DNA of 64,000 bases from Paludibaculum fermentans (GTDB taxonomy: Bacteria; Acidobacteriota; Terriglobia; Bryobacterales; Bryobacteraceae): assembly GCF_015277775.1 (NCBI RefSeq), contig NZ_CP063849.1, positions 3,410,001 through 3,474,000 on the forward strand. The letters are read 5' to 3'. Below the pieces are notes generated by a model. That model was given only the letters and a program-made list of their open reading frames with translations, did not search any database and was not told where the DNA came from. A program made the translations under genes and the position numbers. Positions 16,913 to 25,774 of the stretch are shown one piece after another (within the stretch, counting starts at the first letter, position 1; each line of letters opens with the position of its first letter).

Positions 16913-17923
16913 TTAGGAGTGGCGGCCGTACCACTGCAGGGAGGCCCACCAGATGGCGGCGGTTGCCACGGTCACTAGCGGGCCGTACTGGTTAGTGGTC
17001 GAGACGGCCAGGATCACGGCGAAGATCTGAAAGAGGCCGGTGGGGATCAACTGGCCGGCGGCGAATTGCCAGCGGGTCTGTTCCGTGGGCGGGCTCAGGA
17101 CCGTGCGGTGGCCGGCGGCCAGGACCAGGAAGCCGGCGGCGGCTGTGCGGTGCCAGCCGTAGGGGGACGTGAGAACCAGAAGCACCACGAACCAGGCCAT
17201 GTCGCGGGCCAAGAGGACGTCACGGCCGGTGAGGGGCAGCAGGAGGCGCCGGGCTATGGCCGATTCCGCGTCGAAGGCCGAGGTCGCCTGGGCGGCCGTG
17301 CTGAGGAGGATGACGATGAGTCCTCCGATGACGACCGCCGCCATGGGGTCGGGGTGCGGGTAGAGGATCCGGTAGAGGCAGCCGCCGAGGCTGAGGAGGG
17401 CGGCGAACCAGAGGTCCAGGGTCTGGAGGAGTTCGCGCAGGCGGTTCTGGACGAGTCCGCCGAGGCGACCGGGCAAGCTGGGCACCAGGCGCAGGAGGCG
17501 GGGCGGGTTCTTCCAGATGCGGAAGGCTCCGAGGGCGATGGGGGCGAGGATGCCGACGGAGAAGAGTCCGGTGCCGACGGCCGGGTGGCGGCTGAGGACG
17601 GCAAACATCACGGCCAGGGGCAGCATCGGGTTGAGGAGCAGGTTGACGGCGAAGACCGCGGCGCGCTGCCAGGCGGTGAGCGGCCAGAGGGCCATGCGGG
17701 CCTCGGGGATGCGGCGGGCCATGTCGCCGGCCAAGGGGAGGGCCGCGAGTGCTCCGATGACCAGATAAAAGATAGCGGTGCTGCTGGGGCGATCGAGCGG
17801 CTCTTCCGCCATCAGGATGAGGATCACAGCGAACAGGTTGTTGTGGGTGACGGAGCCGAACCGGCCGAAGCTGCGCTGCGCGCTGCGGCCGAGCGCGGCG
17901 ATCAGCCCTGTGAGCCCAGCCAT
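16913..17923 (-). CDS. ABC exporter membrane subunit
   Basis: A 336-residue polytopic protein with about eight hydrophobic segments (e.g. FYLVIGALAALPLAG, AVIGGLIVILLSTAA, FQIFAVILAVS). It has no signal peptide or soluble domain and overlaps the upstream ATPase gene by 22 bases, so it is the predicted permease partner of that ATPase. It resembles ABC-2-type permeases only in topology. The pairing of an ABC ATPase with an unusual integral membrane protein points to drug, lipid or membrane-stress export. Its gene ends in the repeat cluster. Confidence 0.72.
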   Translation of the reverse strand: MAGLTGLIAALGRSAQRSFGRFGSVTHNNLFAVILILMAEEPLDRPSSTAIFYLVIGALAALPLAGDMARRIPEARMALWPLTAWQRAAVFAVNLLLNPMLPLAVMFAVLSRHPAVGTGLFSVGILAPIALGAFRIWKNPPRLLRLVPSLPGRLGGLVQNRLRELLQTLDLWFAALLSLGGCLYRILYPHPDPMAAVVIGGLIVILLSTAAQATSAFDAESAIARRLLLPLTGRDVLLARDMAWFVVLLVLTSPYGWHRTAAAGFLVLAAGHRTVLSPPTEQTRWQFAAGQLIPTGLFQIFAVILAVSTTNQYGPLVTVATAAIWWASLQWYGRHS

Positions 17924-18660
17924 TGGAGTTCCGGAGCGGAAGGTTGTTCGACGAGCTGGAAGTAAAGCTCCTCGACGGTGGAGTGGGGCATCGCGCCAGC
18001 GGGTTCGTTGTGGAGGATGCGGCCGTCGCGCAGGAGGACGATGCGGCTGGAGATGCGGTCCACCAAAGAGAGGATGTGCGAGGTGAGGAGGATGGTGACT
18101 CCGCGGCGGGCGGCGGTTTCGAGCAGGACCCGAATGACCTCGACGGAGGCGGGATCGACGCCTTCAAAGGGCTCGTCGAGCATGAGGACGGACGGGTTGT
18201 GGAGGAGCGCGATGGCGAGGGCGGTCTTCTTGCGCATGCCGTGCGAGCACTCGCGGGCGTAGGTGTGGCGCTTGGCGGAGAGGGCCAGCGCCTGGAGGAG
18301 TTCCTCGGAGCGGGCGCGGGCGGTGGCGGAGTCGAGACCGTAGATGGGTCCGGTGAGGCGGAGGTGTTCCTCGATGGTCAGTTCGGGGAGGAGTGCGAGG
18401 TTTTCCGGGACCACGCCGATGCGGCGGCGGAACTCGAGGCGGGTGGCGGGCTGGGCGGGGTCGAAGCCGGCTACGGAGATGGAGCCGGAGTCCGGGCTGG
18501 CGAGTCCGCAGAGGAGACGGATGAGGGTGGATTTGCCGGCTCCATTGGGTCCGAGGATGGAGCAGATCTCGCCGGCGGGGACATCGAGAGAGACGTCGTT
18601 GACCGCTGTGAGGGAGCCGAAGCGGCGGGTGACCTGCCGGCAGTGGATGGGGGAGGACAC
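17902..18660 (-). CDS. ABC transporter ATP-binding protein
   Basis: A 252-residue ATPase of the ABC-2 exporter type. Walker A is LGPNGAGKSTLIR, the Q-loop region GVVPENLALLPELT, Walker B VLMLDEPFEGVDP and the switch histidine LLTSHI. The signature, usually YSxGM(R/K)KK in this subfamily, is CSHGMRKK. The start is GTG. The downstream gene for the membrane subunit overlaps by 22 bases. Role: power an exporter of unknown substrate. About 1.6 kb of non-coding repeats lies upstream, so the promoter must lie within or beside it. Confidence 0.9.
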   Translation of the reverse strand: MSSPIHCRQVTRRFGSLTAVNDVSLDVPAGEICSILGPNGAGKSTLIRLLCGLASPDSGSISVAGFDPAQPATRLEFRRRIGVVPENLALLPELTIEEHLRLTGPIYGLDSATARARSEELLQALALSAKRHTYARECSHGMRKKTALAIALLHNPSVLMLDEPFEGVDPASVEVIRVLLETAARRGVTILLTSHILSLVDRISSRIVLLRDGRILHNEPAGAMPHSTVEELYFQLVEQPSAPELQWLGSQG

Positions 18661-18750
18661 AATCGCAATCTAGCACTGCGGGGAGGGACGGGCGTGTAAC
18701 TTCCGGGTTGAGCGGTGGGGGCCGAGCGATGCGGAAGGGGGGCCTGAGGT

Positions 18751-19313
18751 GGCTTTGTTCCGTCGGAGCGAGTGGAATGACGGGATCGACTGGCTTGGGA
18801 TGGCCGACTGGCGGTCTTCTGCTGGAATGGGTTTGATCGCTCAAAAATGTGGGATTGCGGAGGCGGGTGCGGCGTTGGGGGAGTTGCGGGCCGGGGGGAG
18901 ATTGGCTTTGTTCCCTCGCAGCGAGCGGATTCCGGGATCGACTGGCTCGGAATGGCCGCTTGAGTGTCTTCCGTACGAATGGGTTTGATCCCTCAAAAAG
19001 GCTGGGTTTCGGAGACAGGTGCGGCGCTCGGGGAGTGGTTGGCCGGGCGGAGATTGGCTTTGTTCCAGCGCAGGGAGTGGATTCCGGGATCGGCTCGCTC
19101 GGAATGACCGCTTGAGTGTCTTCCGTACGAATGGGTTTGATCCCTCAAAAATGGTGGATTGCGGGGGCGGGTGCGGCGCTCGGGGAGTAGTTGGCCGGGT
19201 GGAGATTGGCTTTGTTCCAGCGCTGCGAGTGGATTGCTCGGGTCGACTGGCTTGGGATGGTCGCCTGGGGGTCTTCCGCTGGAATGGGTTTGATCCCTCA
19301 AAAATCACGGGAT
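18751..19313. repeat. Tandem array of ~152-bp units (about 3.7 copies)
   Basis: Units begin with GGCTTTGTTCC at 18751, 18904, 19056 and 19208, giving periods of 153, 152 and 152. Each unit contains GGATCGACTGGCTTGGAATG-like text and ends with GGGTTTGATCCCTCAAAAA. Units 2 and 3 are most alike. Frames read through the array without stops on the minus strand, but the unit-by-unit repetition, the Arg/Ser/Pro-rich composition and the absence of a ribosome-binding site argue against coding. Confidence 0.88.
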
Positions 19314-19444
19314 GCGGACCGGAGTGTGCCGCTGCGAAGCATTGGGCGGCCTGGACGTTCGCTGCGTTGCTCCTGATTTGCTGGAGGTCCACGGCGGCCG
19401 CGCTCCAAGACTTGTTTCCGGCCATTGGAGCGCGGGCTAGCATC

Positions 19445-19485
19445 CTGTGGCGGAAGCCGTGCGGCTAGCGGGACTTCCGCCACAG
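19445..19485. repeat. Hairpin repeat, copy 1
   Basis: CTGTGGCGGAAG ... CTTCCGCCACAG, a perfect 12-bp stem with a 17-base loop. A close relative lies at 19748-19783. No T-run follows, so it is not an ordinary terminator; a REP-like mobile hairpin is possible. Confidence 0.7.
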
Positions 19486-19747
19486 ACTGCTCAGGTGCAG
19501 GGGGAGGTGAGATTGTCAAAGATCTCCGGTTCCGGCGGCCCAGGAGGCAGCAGGATCCGTGCGGTCAGGAGTTGTCCCTGCCGCGCACAGATCATGGCAC
19601 GCCGATGTGCCGGAATTTAGAGGACCAAGGAAGAAGCTATTGAATCCAAAGGAGAAATTATCCTGCTTCCACGGGTAATGAAGGACGCTTAATGGGGAAA
19701 TCCGGACGGAAGTGGAGTTTCGTAGATGGGTTCAGGGGCCAGGCAGG

Positions 19748-19783
19748 CTGTGGCGGAAGTCGCGCAGCGGGACTTCGCCACAG
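19748..19783. repeat. Hairpin repeat, copy 2
   Basis: CTGTGGCGGAAGTC ... GACTTCGCCACAG, the same stem as copy 1 with one bulged base and a shorter loop containing GCGCAGCGG. The shared arms and loop text mark both as one family. Confidence 0.68.
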
Positions 19784-20226
19784 ACGGCTAGGGCGATCAT
19801 TGGGGGTGTAGCGTCTGGAGCCGACCTAGCATTCTTGTAGGCGAGGAACCGCGATGAGAGAGCGGATTCTGAACGAGCGTTGGAGCACAGGTTGCGGGGC
19901 TTGCCGAGCTCCACAAGAGAGGCTGCTGGCGGTGCAGCCCAAGCGCTTTGGGGCACATCAGTGCTTCCGGGCAGAGCTGCAAAGGGGGAGGGCGACTACC
20001 TCCCGCCCGGTTGGCTGTGCCGCTCAATGAAACTGGAGGCACAGGCAGAAGACACTGGTAAGATCAACTCACGAGATAGTCGTGGGCTCGGCGGCCGCGT
20101 CGGCGCTGGCCGCGAGAAGCGCCAGGGTTAGTTCATGGGGTTTCATCCTGGGGGATGGCGCTCCTGTTTGATGTAGACGGCGCTGGGGCTGTCGAGCTGA
20201 AATACCCGTCCTACTTTGGGGGATCA

Positions 20227-21465
20227 ATGTCGCTAAGAGGGTGGCGTGCGGTTACCTTTATTTGCAGTCTGGGACTGCTTTTGCACTTCCCTTCCACCAT
20301 GAGGGCTCAGGGCGTGGCGGCTGGAGATGTTTTTGCCAGCGGCAGCCCCTCCGGCGCACTCATGGGGGCAGTTCGCAGCCTGCGCCAGGATGCGGCGAAT
20401 GGCACGGGGGCGCCCCAATTGGCGGCGGGCGCCGAGTATCCGTCCAGCCTGCCGAAATGGAATGCGCTCCGAGGCAAGTATCCGGCGGATGCAGCCGCCT
20501 TCCAGCCCTGCGTCGATCCACTGCTGGAGGCCTTTCGAGAACTGAAGCAAGTGGGCCCGCTGATGAGCGGCAAGAACTACGCCGCGCAGGTGAACGCCGG
20601 CGTGAAACGCGCCAAAGCGTTGGTACGCCAAGCCGATGATTGCATCGCCAAACTGAATGATGAGGGACTGACGGCCACCGCGGGCCAACTGCAGCAGCAG
20701 GCACAAGACCAGACGCCGCGCTCCGGTTCAGATGATTTCGGATCCAATCCGCAAGGCAACGGCCGGCCCGGCGGAGGGGGCTATCCGTATAAGCCGCCGA
20801 AGTATGACCCTCGCCGGAAGAACCTGACACCGCATGCGCCGTACACGTCGGCTACGCCGACAGCAGACATGATGAAGGACTGCATCGAGGAGGCCACCTT
20901 GAACAATGAGTCCCGTCCTGATTCGGAGGTGCGCGAGATCTGCGCTCAGGTGGTTCAGAATATCAAGATGAATTTAGCCAAGCCCGATTGCGTTGTACCG
21001 GACGGCTCTGCGGGGCTGGTGGCCCAGACACCCACGCTCGACGGCGAGAGTCCGACTCCGCTCTGCGGCGGCCTGAAGGATACCCGGGCCATTTCGGTGA
21101 GGATCGGGACCGGAGCATCGGCAAGGACCGTTAAGTTGAACTTCGACGGCAATGTCCCCTATTTCAATGGATACATCGATGGTTACGGGACCCGGCCGAT
21201 TCCGATCACGATTGACATCACCAGAGAAGGGGCTCAATTGCATTTGAACCGTGCGATCAGCCAGAACGCCTTTCCGAACTACCTGGAGGGTACGATCACG
21301 CCGGTGGTGGGCACGGATGGGGTTTCCCTGGTGGCCATGAAGCTGGAGATTACCCGGATTGGGAGCGGCCCCAAGGGTCAGATCCATTCGGTGCCGCCCG
21401 GGAAAGTGGCCAACCTGTTTCCTAGCGCGACGAGGCTGGTCCAGCCGCAATGGACGGGGTTTTGA
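20227..21465 (+). CDS. Secreted protein of unknown function
   Basis: A 412-residue protein. The ATG at 20227 follows GGGGGATCA and starts a Sec signal peptide (WRAVTFICSLGLLLHFPSTMRAQG); an in-frame start 24 codons earlier lacks these features. The mature part has an alpha-helical segment with paired cysteines (FQPCVDPLLEAFRELKQ, ALVRQADDCIAKL), a Gly/Pro-rich linker at ~190-225 and a C-terminal beta-rich domain with further cysteines. No known domain is recognised. The lipoprotein gene starts immediately after its stop codon, so the two are one unit and their products may form an envelope complex. Confidence 0.7.
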   Translation: MSLRGWRAVTFICSLGLLLHFPSTMRAQGVAAGDVFASGSPSGALMGAVRSLRQDAANGTGAPQLAAGAEYPSSLPKWNALRGKYPADAAAFQPCVDPLLEAFRELKQVGPLMSGKNYAAQVNAGVKRAKALVRQADDCIAKLNDEGLTATAGQLQQQAQDQTPRSGSDDFGSNPQGNGRPGGGGYPYKPPKYDPRRKNLTPHAPYTSATPTADMMKDCIEEATLNNESRPDSEVREICAQVVQNIKMNLAKPDCVVPDGSAGLVAQTPTLDGESPTPLCGGLKDTRAISVRIGTGASARTVKLNFDGNVPYFNGYIDGYGTRPIPITIDITREGAQLHLNRAISQNAFPNYLEGTITPVVGTDGVSLVAMKLEITRIGSGPKGQIHSVPPGKVANLFPSATRLVQPQWTGF

Positions 21466-22407
21466 ATGAGAAAGAAGGCGGTTGTTGGTTGTATTGGGGG
21501 ATTGTTGCTGCTGGCGGCTTGCACGACTTCGCGCGGGACACCCCCGGCGTCGACGCGCCGGCTGGAGGTGGATGCCGAGCATTGGCCGATCCATCTGCTG
21601 GAGCTGGCTCAATCGACCATTCACCTGGTGCGCGAAAGAGGCGAACCGGCCTACCTGATCCAGATCTCAGTTCAGTTGCCGGACGTGAATCCGCCCGCCA
21701 CCACGGGGGTCACGTTTCAGTTCTATCTTCCCAAAACACGGAAGCGGCTGAATGTGACTTATGCGAGTTTCTCGGGCAGCGGCGTGACGTTGCCTCCGGA
21801 TCAACTGGAAGCGGCGCGGAAGGCGGGGGTTGCGCGCATATTTGAAGATGCGGCGAAGGCGGCGGTGGCTCCGGTTTTCACTGAACAGCCGCCGCCGGAA
21901 TATGACTTTGTCCCGACTCCGTTGTTAGGGGTGCAAGTTGACATGCGCGATGCCTACCAATTGGCCCGGAAAGGGGGGCTCCTTCGCGCCAATAGCATCG
22001 AGCTCAAAGTGAGCGTGAAGAATCCCAAGGTCCCCCTGGTGATCTGGAGTTTCGGGGGCCGTCACGACCTGGAAGACACCAAGCAAATCCACGTGAACGC
22101 GTTGACGGGCGCGCTGGTGGATGAAGATGACATTACGGCCATCACGCGAGCAGAGCGACACGCGCGTGAGGACGCGGACATGGCGATGATTCGAGCATTC
22201 TTTGCCCGCCGTGGGCATAGCGGGTGGACGCCACCGGGGCTGACGCCGGAAGCCGCCGCCGTTGTCAATGGTGGTACGGGCCAGCAGCAACACGGGATCT
22301 ACTTCGACGGGTTGCATGACTACACCGTCGGTCCCGCAGCGGATTGCGCAGCGCGTGGAGGAACCAACGCAGGCCCATCGAGCTTCGGCGGGAGTTTCTG
22401 CTACTGA
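21466..22407 (+). CDS. Predicted lipoprotein of unknown function
   Basis: A 313-residue protein whose ATG abuts the stop codon of the preceding secreted-protein gene. MRKKAVVGCIGGLLLLAAC has a lipobox (LLAAC) with Cys at 19. A beta-rich central part (YLIQISVQLPDVNPP) is followed by a charged helix (ITAITRAERHAREDADMAMIR) and a Gly-rich, Cys-containing tail. No family is recognised. Coupling to the upstream secreted protein suggests a joint envelope role. It lies at the left border of the decayed region. Confidence 0.7.
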   Translation: MRKKAVVGCIGGLLLLAACTTSRGTPPASTRRLEVDAEHWPIHLLELAQSTIHLVRERGEPAYLIQISVQLPDVNPPATTGVTFQFYLPKTRKRLNVTYASFSGSGVTLPPDQLEAARKAGVARIFEDAAKAAVAPVFTEQPPPEYDFVPTPLLGVQVDMRDAYQLARKGGLLRANSIELKVSVKNPKVPLVIWSFGGRHDLEDTKQIHVNALTGALVDEDDITAITRAERHAREDADMAMIRAFFARRGHSGWTPPGLTPEAAAVVNGGTGQQQHGIYFDGLHDYTVGPAADCAARGGTNAGPSSFGGSFCY

Positions 22408-23747
22408 TGCCGCGGGCCACGTAGCAGGCGCGTGGCTGGCATTCTCAGCCGGGCTGAATACACTTGCGCCTTCGCTCTCGCTTACGCCAGCGCCGGGATT
22501 GACCGGAGTCTCCGACTGACGCCTGATCCGGATTCCGGGCCACCTCGGGCACGAGGTCGATGCCGCGTTCCCGCACATTGTGGCGCATTTCTTCGAGACG
22601 GTGGAGATTCGATTGCTTGAGGGCCGGCCGATTGACGAGCGGGCCGTGGCCGCGGGCGCGAAGGTGGAGGTCGGCAATGAGGATTTCGCCGCCAAGTACT
22701 TCGAGGGGGCGAACGAGGTGGGGCGCCATTTCTACCGGGGCACGGCCGGCCCGGAGATGGAGTTCGAGATCGTGGGTGTTGCGCGAAACGCCCGGTATCC
22801 CTCGCTGAAAGATGAGTTGTCGCCGGTGGCCTATGTGCCGTCTACGCACAGCCCGAATTCCATGGGGCACCTGACGTTCCAACTGCGCGCGGCGGGGGAT
22901 CCGCCGATGCTGGCGAATGCGGTGCGGGCGGTGGTGCGGCAGGCGGACTCGCGGGTGGCGCTGGCCGGGGTCCGGACGCAGGACAAGATTGTTGACCGGG
23001 CGATTGGGCAGGAGCGGACCTTCGTCGAGTGGTGCATGGTGTTCGCGGCAGTGGCTGTGGGGATTGCGGGTGTCGGCCTGAATGGAGGGTGCAAACGCGT
23101 TTGTACCTATTGTGAAATGTGCCGACGGGTTAGTCCTGGTGGCCGGACTGGCGCGGTCGTTGGGCGCGCAGCCCGTGACGACAGCCTCGAAGCGGGCAAA
23201 GAAATGGGTCACCCCCGCCGGGCTCCTGCGCACTCAAACCTAATTAGGGACTCGGTTCTCATCATTCGCATAGCGAGCGGACAGGCGATAGGGCATCCGA
23301 GGCTCAGTCGAGCGGACGCGCGCGAAAGTGAAGCGGGGCGCAGCATTTTGGTCATGTTTCCGGCGCCTTCCTCACAATCACTGTTGCGCCAAACACGCTA
23401 AAGGTCGGCGTTCTGGACGGGTAAAGTCATTTCTTTCGTGCAGCATCCTATCCGGCCGGACTTGGGTCTCAGTCACCTTCACAACCTAGTCCCAAACAGC
23501 GGACAGCGGTTTGCCGCCTTCGGTTTGCCCCAAATCGCCCCAGGACACCGACATTGGTTAGTTTCGGAGGTTTCCAGGCCCATTCTGCGGCGCTGGGCGG
23601 GTGCTCCGCCCTGGCCGGAAGGCCGGGCGAGAAAACTGTATTGGACAAGAGTGATTCCCGATCGGAGATCTACGTTTGGAGATTCGTGGCTGTACGGGTC
23701 AAGCTTAAGGACACTCTGCTGGCAACACTGATGACAATTGCGCTAAA
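22408..23747. other. Decayed region with a permease remnant
   Basis: About 1.3 kb without an intact gene. The part from about 22560 to 23090 is a permease pseudogene fragment; 23091-23747 shows no recognisable gene, only short open stretches. The AIPR gene begins at the right end. Confidence 0.6.
22560..23090 (+). pseudogene. Fragment of an ADOP-type (MacB/FtsX) permease
   Basis: The frame from ~22580 encodes HFFETVEIRLLEGR, NEDFAAKYFEGANEVGRHF, IVGVARNARYPSLKDE and AVRAVVRQADSRVAL, matching in order the middle-to-C-terminal periplasmic part of the intact permease at 33169-35568 (VSPGYFRTLKIPLLSGR, NETFARRYWPGDPNPLGRR, VIGLARDVRHEG, MRAAVWQLDREQPL). The match ends at the start of a membrane helix (FAAVAVGIAGVGLNGG). 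The N-terminal ~500 residues and the last FtsX domain are missing, so this is a remnant. Confidence 0.7.
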
Positions 23748-25529
23748 ATGACTTCGATTCGCTGCAGGCCATCAAGAACGACAATGCCAACCGCACATCA
23801 GCTTGCTCAAACCTATTCCTTTATTAGGCCTTTGCAGGGCGACCCAGTACTTGCGAAGTATGGCGACAATGCCTTGCCACTGTTCGCAATTGCACTCCAT
23901 CTGGACATTGACGACCTCGCCAGCTTCGCAACAGAGAGCCTCACGGACCACGCTTCGGACAAAAAGGCCGATATCATTTACATCAATGAGGCGGACGGAG
24001 TCGTCTGTGTCGCTCAGGGCTATACGGCTAGAAGCTGGGGAAAGCAAGCTGCACCAGCGCGAAAAGCTAGCGACCTAAATACGGCAGCGGCATGGCTACT
24101 TAGCACTCCAATCCATAGCGTGCCGAACAGAATCCGGACTCACGCGAAGCTATTGAGAGATGGGCTTCAGAAGCGAACTATCACAAAAATTATCTTCGCC
24201 TACGCTCATAATGCATTTGAATCTCAAAATGTCGAAGACGAGTTAAAAACCGTCAGACATCTCCTCAACAGCCTGCCCCTTGTTAGGGGCGCAGATGTGG
24301 AGGTAGTTGAACTCGGGCTCAGACGGATCGAAGCTCTTTACCTAACTTCGCTTGGCTCAATCCAAGTCACCGATGAGGTAATCCTCCCGGCAAGAGAAAT
24401 TATTCATCAGACAGGTCCTGGCTGGCGCGCGTTCGTGCTGTCTCTCAACGGGGAAATCCTTCACGACCTGTATGAGACACACAAGAATGCTCTCTTCAGC
24501 GCTAATCTCCGAGACTTCCTAGGCGCAAGAAGAGTCGCTGGCAACGTGAACAACCGCATACAGGAAACGGCACAAAAGAGGCCAGAAGATTTCTTCGTCT
24601 TGAATAACGGAATAACAATCGTCACGAAAAAAGCCAAACTCGACGCCAAGAAAGGTCACTTGATAATCAGCGGTGTCTCGGTAGTCAATGGGGCCCAAAC
24701 GACCGGGGCAGTCCATGGTGCCGGAAGAGGACCCGCCAAGAAAGTGTGCGTCTTGGCACGCATCATCACAGTAGACAATCACTCAACCATCTCTGCCATC
24801 GTATCCGGCAACAATACGCAAAACTCAATTGTTGCTTGGGACCGGAGGAGCAACGATGCGGTCCAGAAACGAGTAAAGCAGGAATTCCAAGCTCGCGGCG
24901 TGGACTATGTGCACCGAAGAGACAGTGCACGAAAGCCCGCGACTTCGATCTTCGCGGATCAAATTGGGCAGATGCTTTGCGCGTTTCGCGGCGATCTCCA
25001 AACCGCTATTCGGGCGAAGGCTGATATCTTCGAATCGGATGTAACGTACAGCAAGGTATTCCCTCAGTCGCTGAGCATCGCCCACATCTACGCTATCCAG
25101 GCACTAGGATGGGCCTATGATGCCCTAAAGCAGGAGTTGAAGGCGAAGTCGGAATCGGGCAACATGACCGAGATAGAACAGAAGCAGCTTCGACTACTCG
25201 ACTTCCCGGCATCAAAACAATTCCTCATTTTTGTTGCTGGCGGGCTGAGGGAAGAAATAGCGGGAGCGAAGTTGACGGAGCCAATGAGCTTTCAACTCAA
25301 GGCAGATGCAATACACCCCGACAACAAGGAGGTCGTGGGGGCCTGGCTCAAAGTACTGAAGTCTATCTTACCGATTTTGGTATCGAGCTTGCCGGTGGAG
25401 GAATATCAGCTTGTCCGATCAACGGAGCATGCTGAGGCCGTGATCAAGACAACCAGGGCTGTGCTGGCCGGTGTCGCAATCGTCCAGTCGACATTTGAAG
25501 ATCTACGAGCTTTTATAGGACCCCGTTAG
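23748..25529 (+). CDS. AIPR-family (abortive infection phage resistance) protein
   Basis: A 593-residue protein; an alternative ATG at 23784 would give 581 residues and neither start has a strong ribosome-binding site. Core AIPR features are present in order: DKKADIIYI near the N-terminus, LFSANLRDFLGARRVAGNVNN, FFVLNNGITIV, GVSVVNGAQTT, IVSGNNTQNSI and RRDSARKP. AIPR proteins are linked with abortive infection against phage. Base composition is clearly lower in GC than the neighbours, and the gene stands alone between a decayed region and an unrelated secreted protein, which fits acquisition by transfer. The biochemical activity of the family is not something I can state. Confidence 0.8.
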   Translation: MTSIRCRPSRTTMPTAHQLAQTYSFIRPLQGDPVLAKYGDNALPLFAIALHLDIDDLASFATESLTDHASDKKADIIYINEADGVVCVAQGYTARSWGKQAAPARKASDLNTAAAWLLSTPIHSVPNRIRTHAKLLRDGLQKRTITKIIFAYAHNAFESQNVEDELKTVRHLLNSLPLVRGADVEVVELGLRRIEALYLTSLGSIQVTDEVILPAREIIHQTGPGWRAFVLSLNGEILHDLYETHKNALFSANLRDFLGARRVAGNVNNRIQETAQKRPEDFFVLNNGITIVTKKAKLDAKKGHLIISGVSVVNGAQTTGAVHGAGRGPAKKVCVLARIITVDNHSTISAIVSGNNTQNSIVAWDRRSNDAVQKRVKQEFQARGVDYVHRRDSARKPATSIFADQIGQMLCAFRGDLQTAIRAKADIFESDVTYSKVFPQSLSIAHIYAIQALGWAYDALKQELKAKSESGNMTEIEQKQLRLLDFPASKQFLIFVAGGLREEIAGAKLTEPMSFQLKADAIHPDNKEVVGAWLKVLKSILPILVSSLPVEEYQLVRSTEHAEAVIKTTRAVLAGVAIVQSTFEDLRAFIGPR

Positions 25530-25774
25530 GCGGCCGTCGTGGGGCGGCAATCGGGCATTTCGCCTCCGGACGAGGCCCGCAGAATGAAATCTAACTGCGG
25601 TGGGTCACTTGGCACGCTCGCCGATGTACTGATTGCGTTGTAGTCCATAGATGTGAAATGCTGACCGGCTCTTGATGCCGCATCTGTTTGAGACAATCTG
25701 ATCGAGACAATCAGTTACCAGGTGCAGTTCGGCCCCGGGCAACGCCGGTAGCCGGCGGCGCTACACTTTGTGGC

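Larger units (their letters stand above)
18661..20226. other. 1.57-kb non-coding, repeat-rich region
   Basis: No gene is supported here. The first part is a 152-bp tandem array (18751-19313). After it come two related hairpins (19445-19485 and 19748-19783) and about 440 bases with no recognisable element before the start of the next gene. The base composition falls slightly from about 19590 onwards. Confidence 0.7.

Noticed and set aside
18841-19443. Minus-strand frame of 200 residues through the tandem array
   Set aside because: Its sequence is the translation of the 152-bp repeat units, rich in Ser/Pro/Arg, without a ribosome-binding site.
23091-23747. Possible small gene upstream of the AIPR gene
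   Set aside because: Only short frames without motifs or ribosome-binding sites; treated as decayed non-coding DNA.
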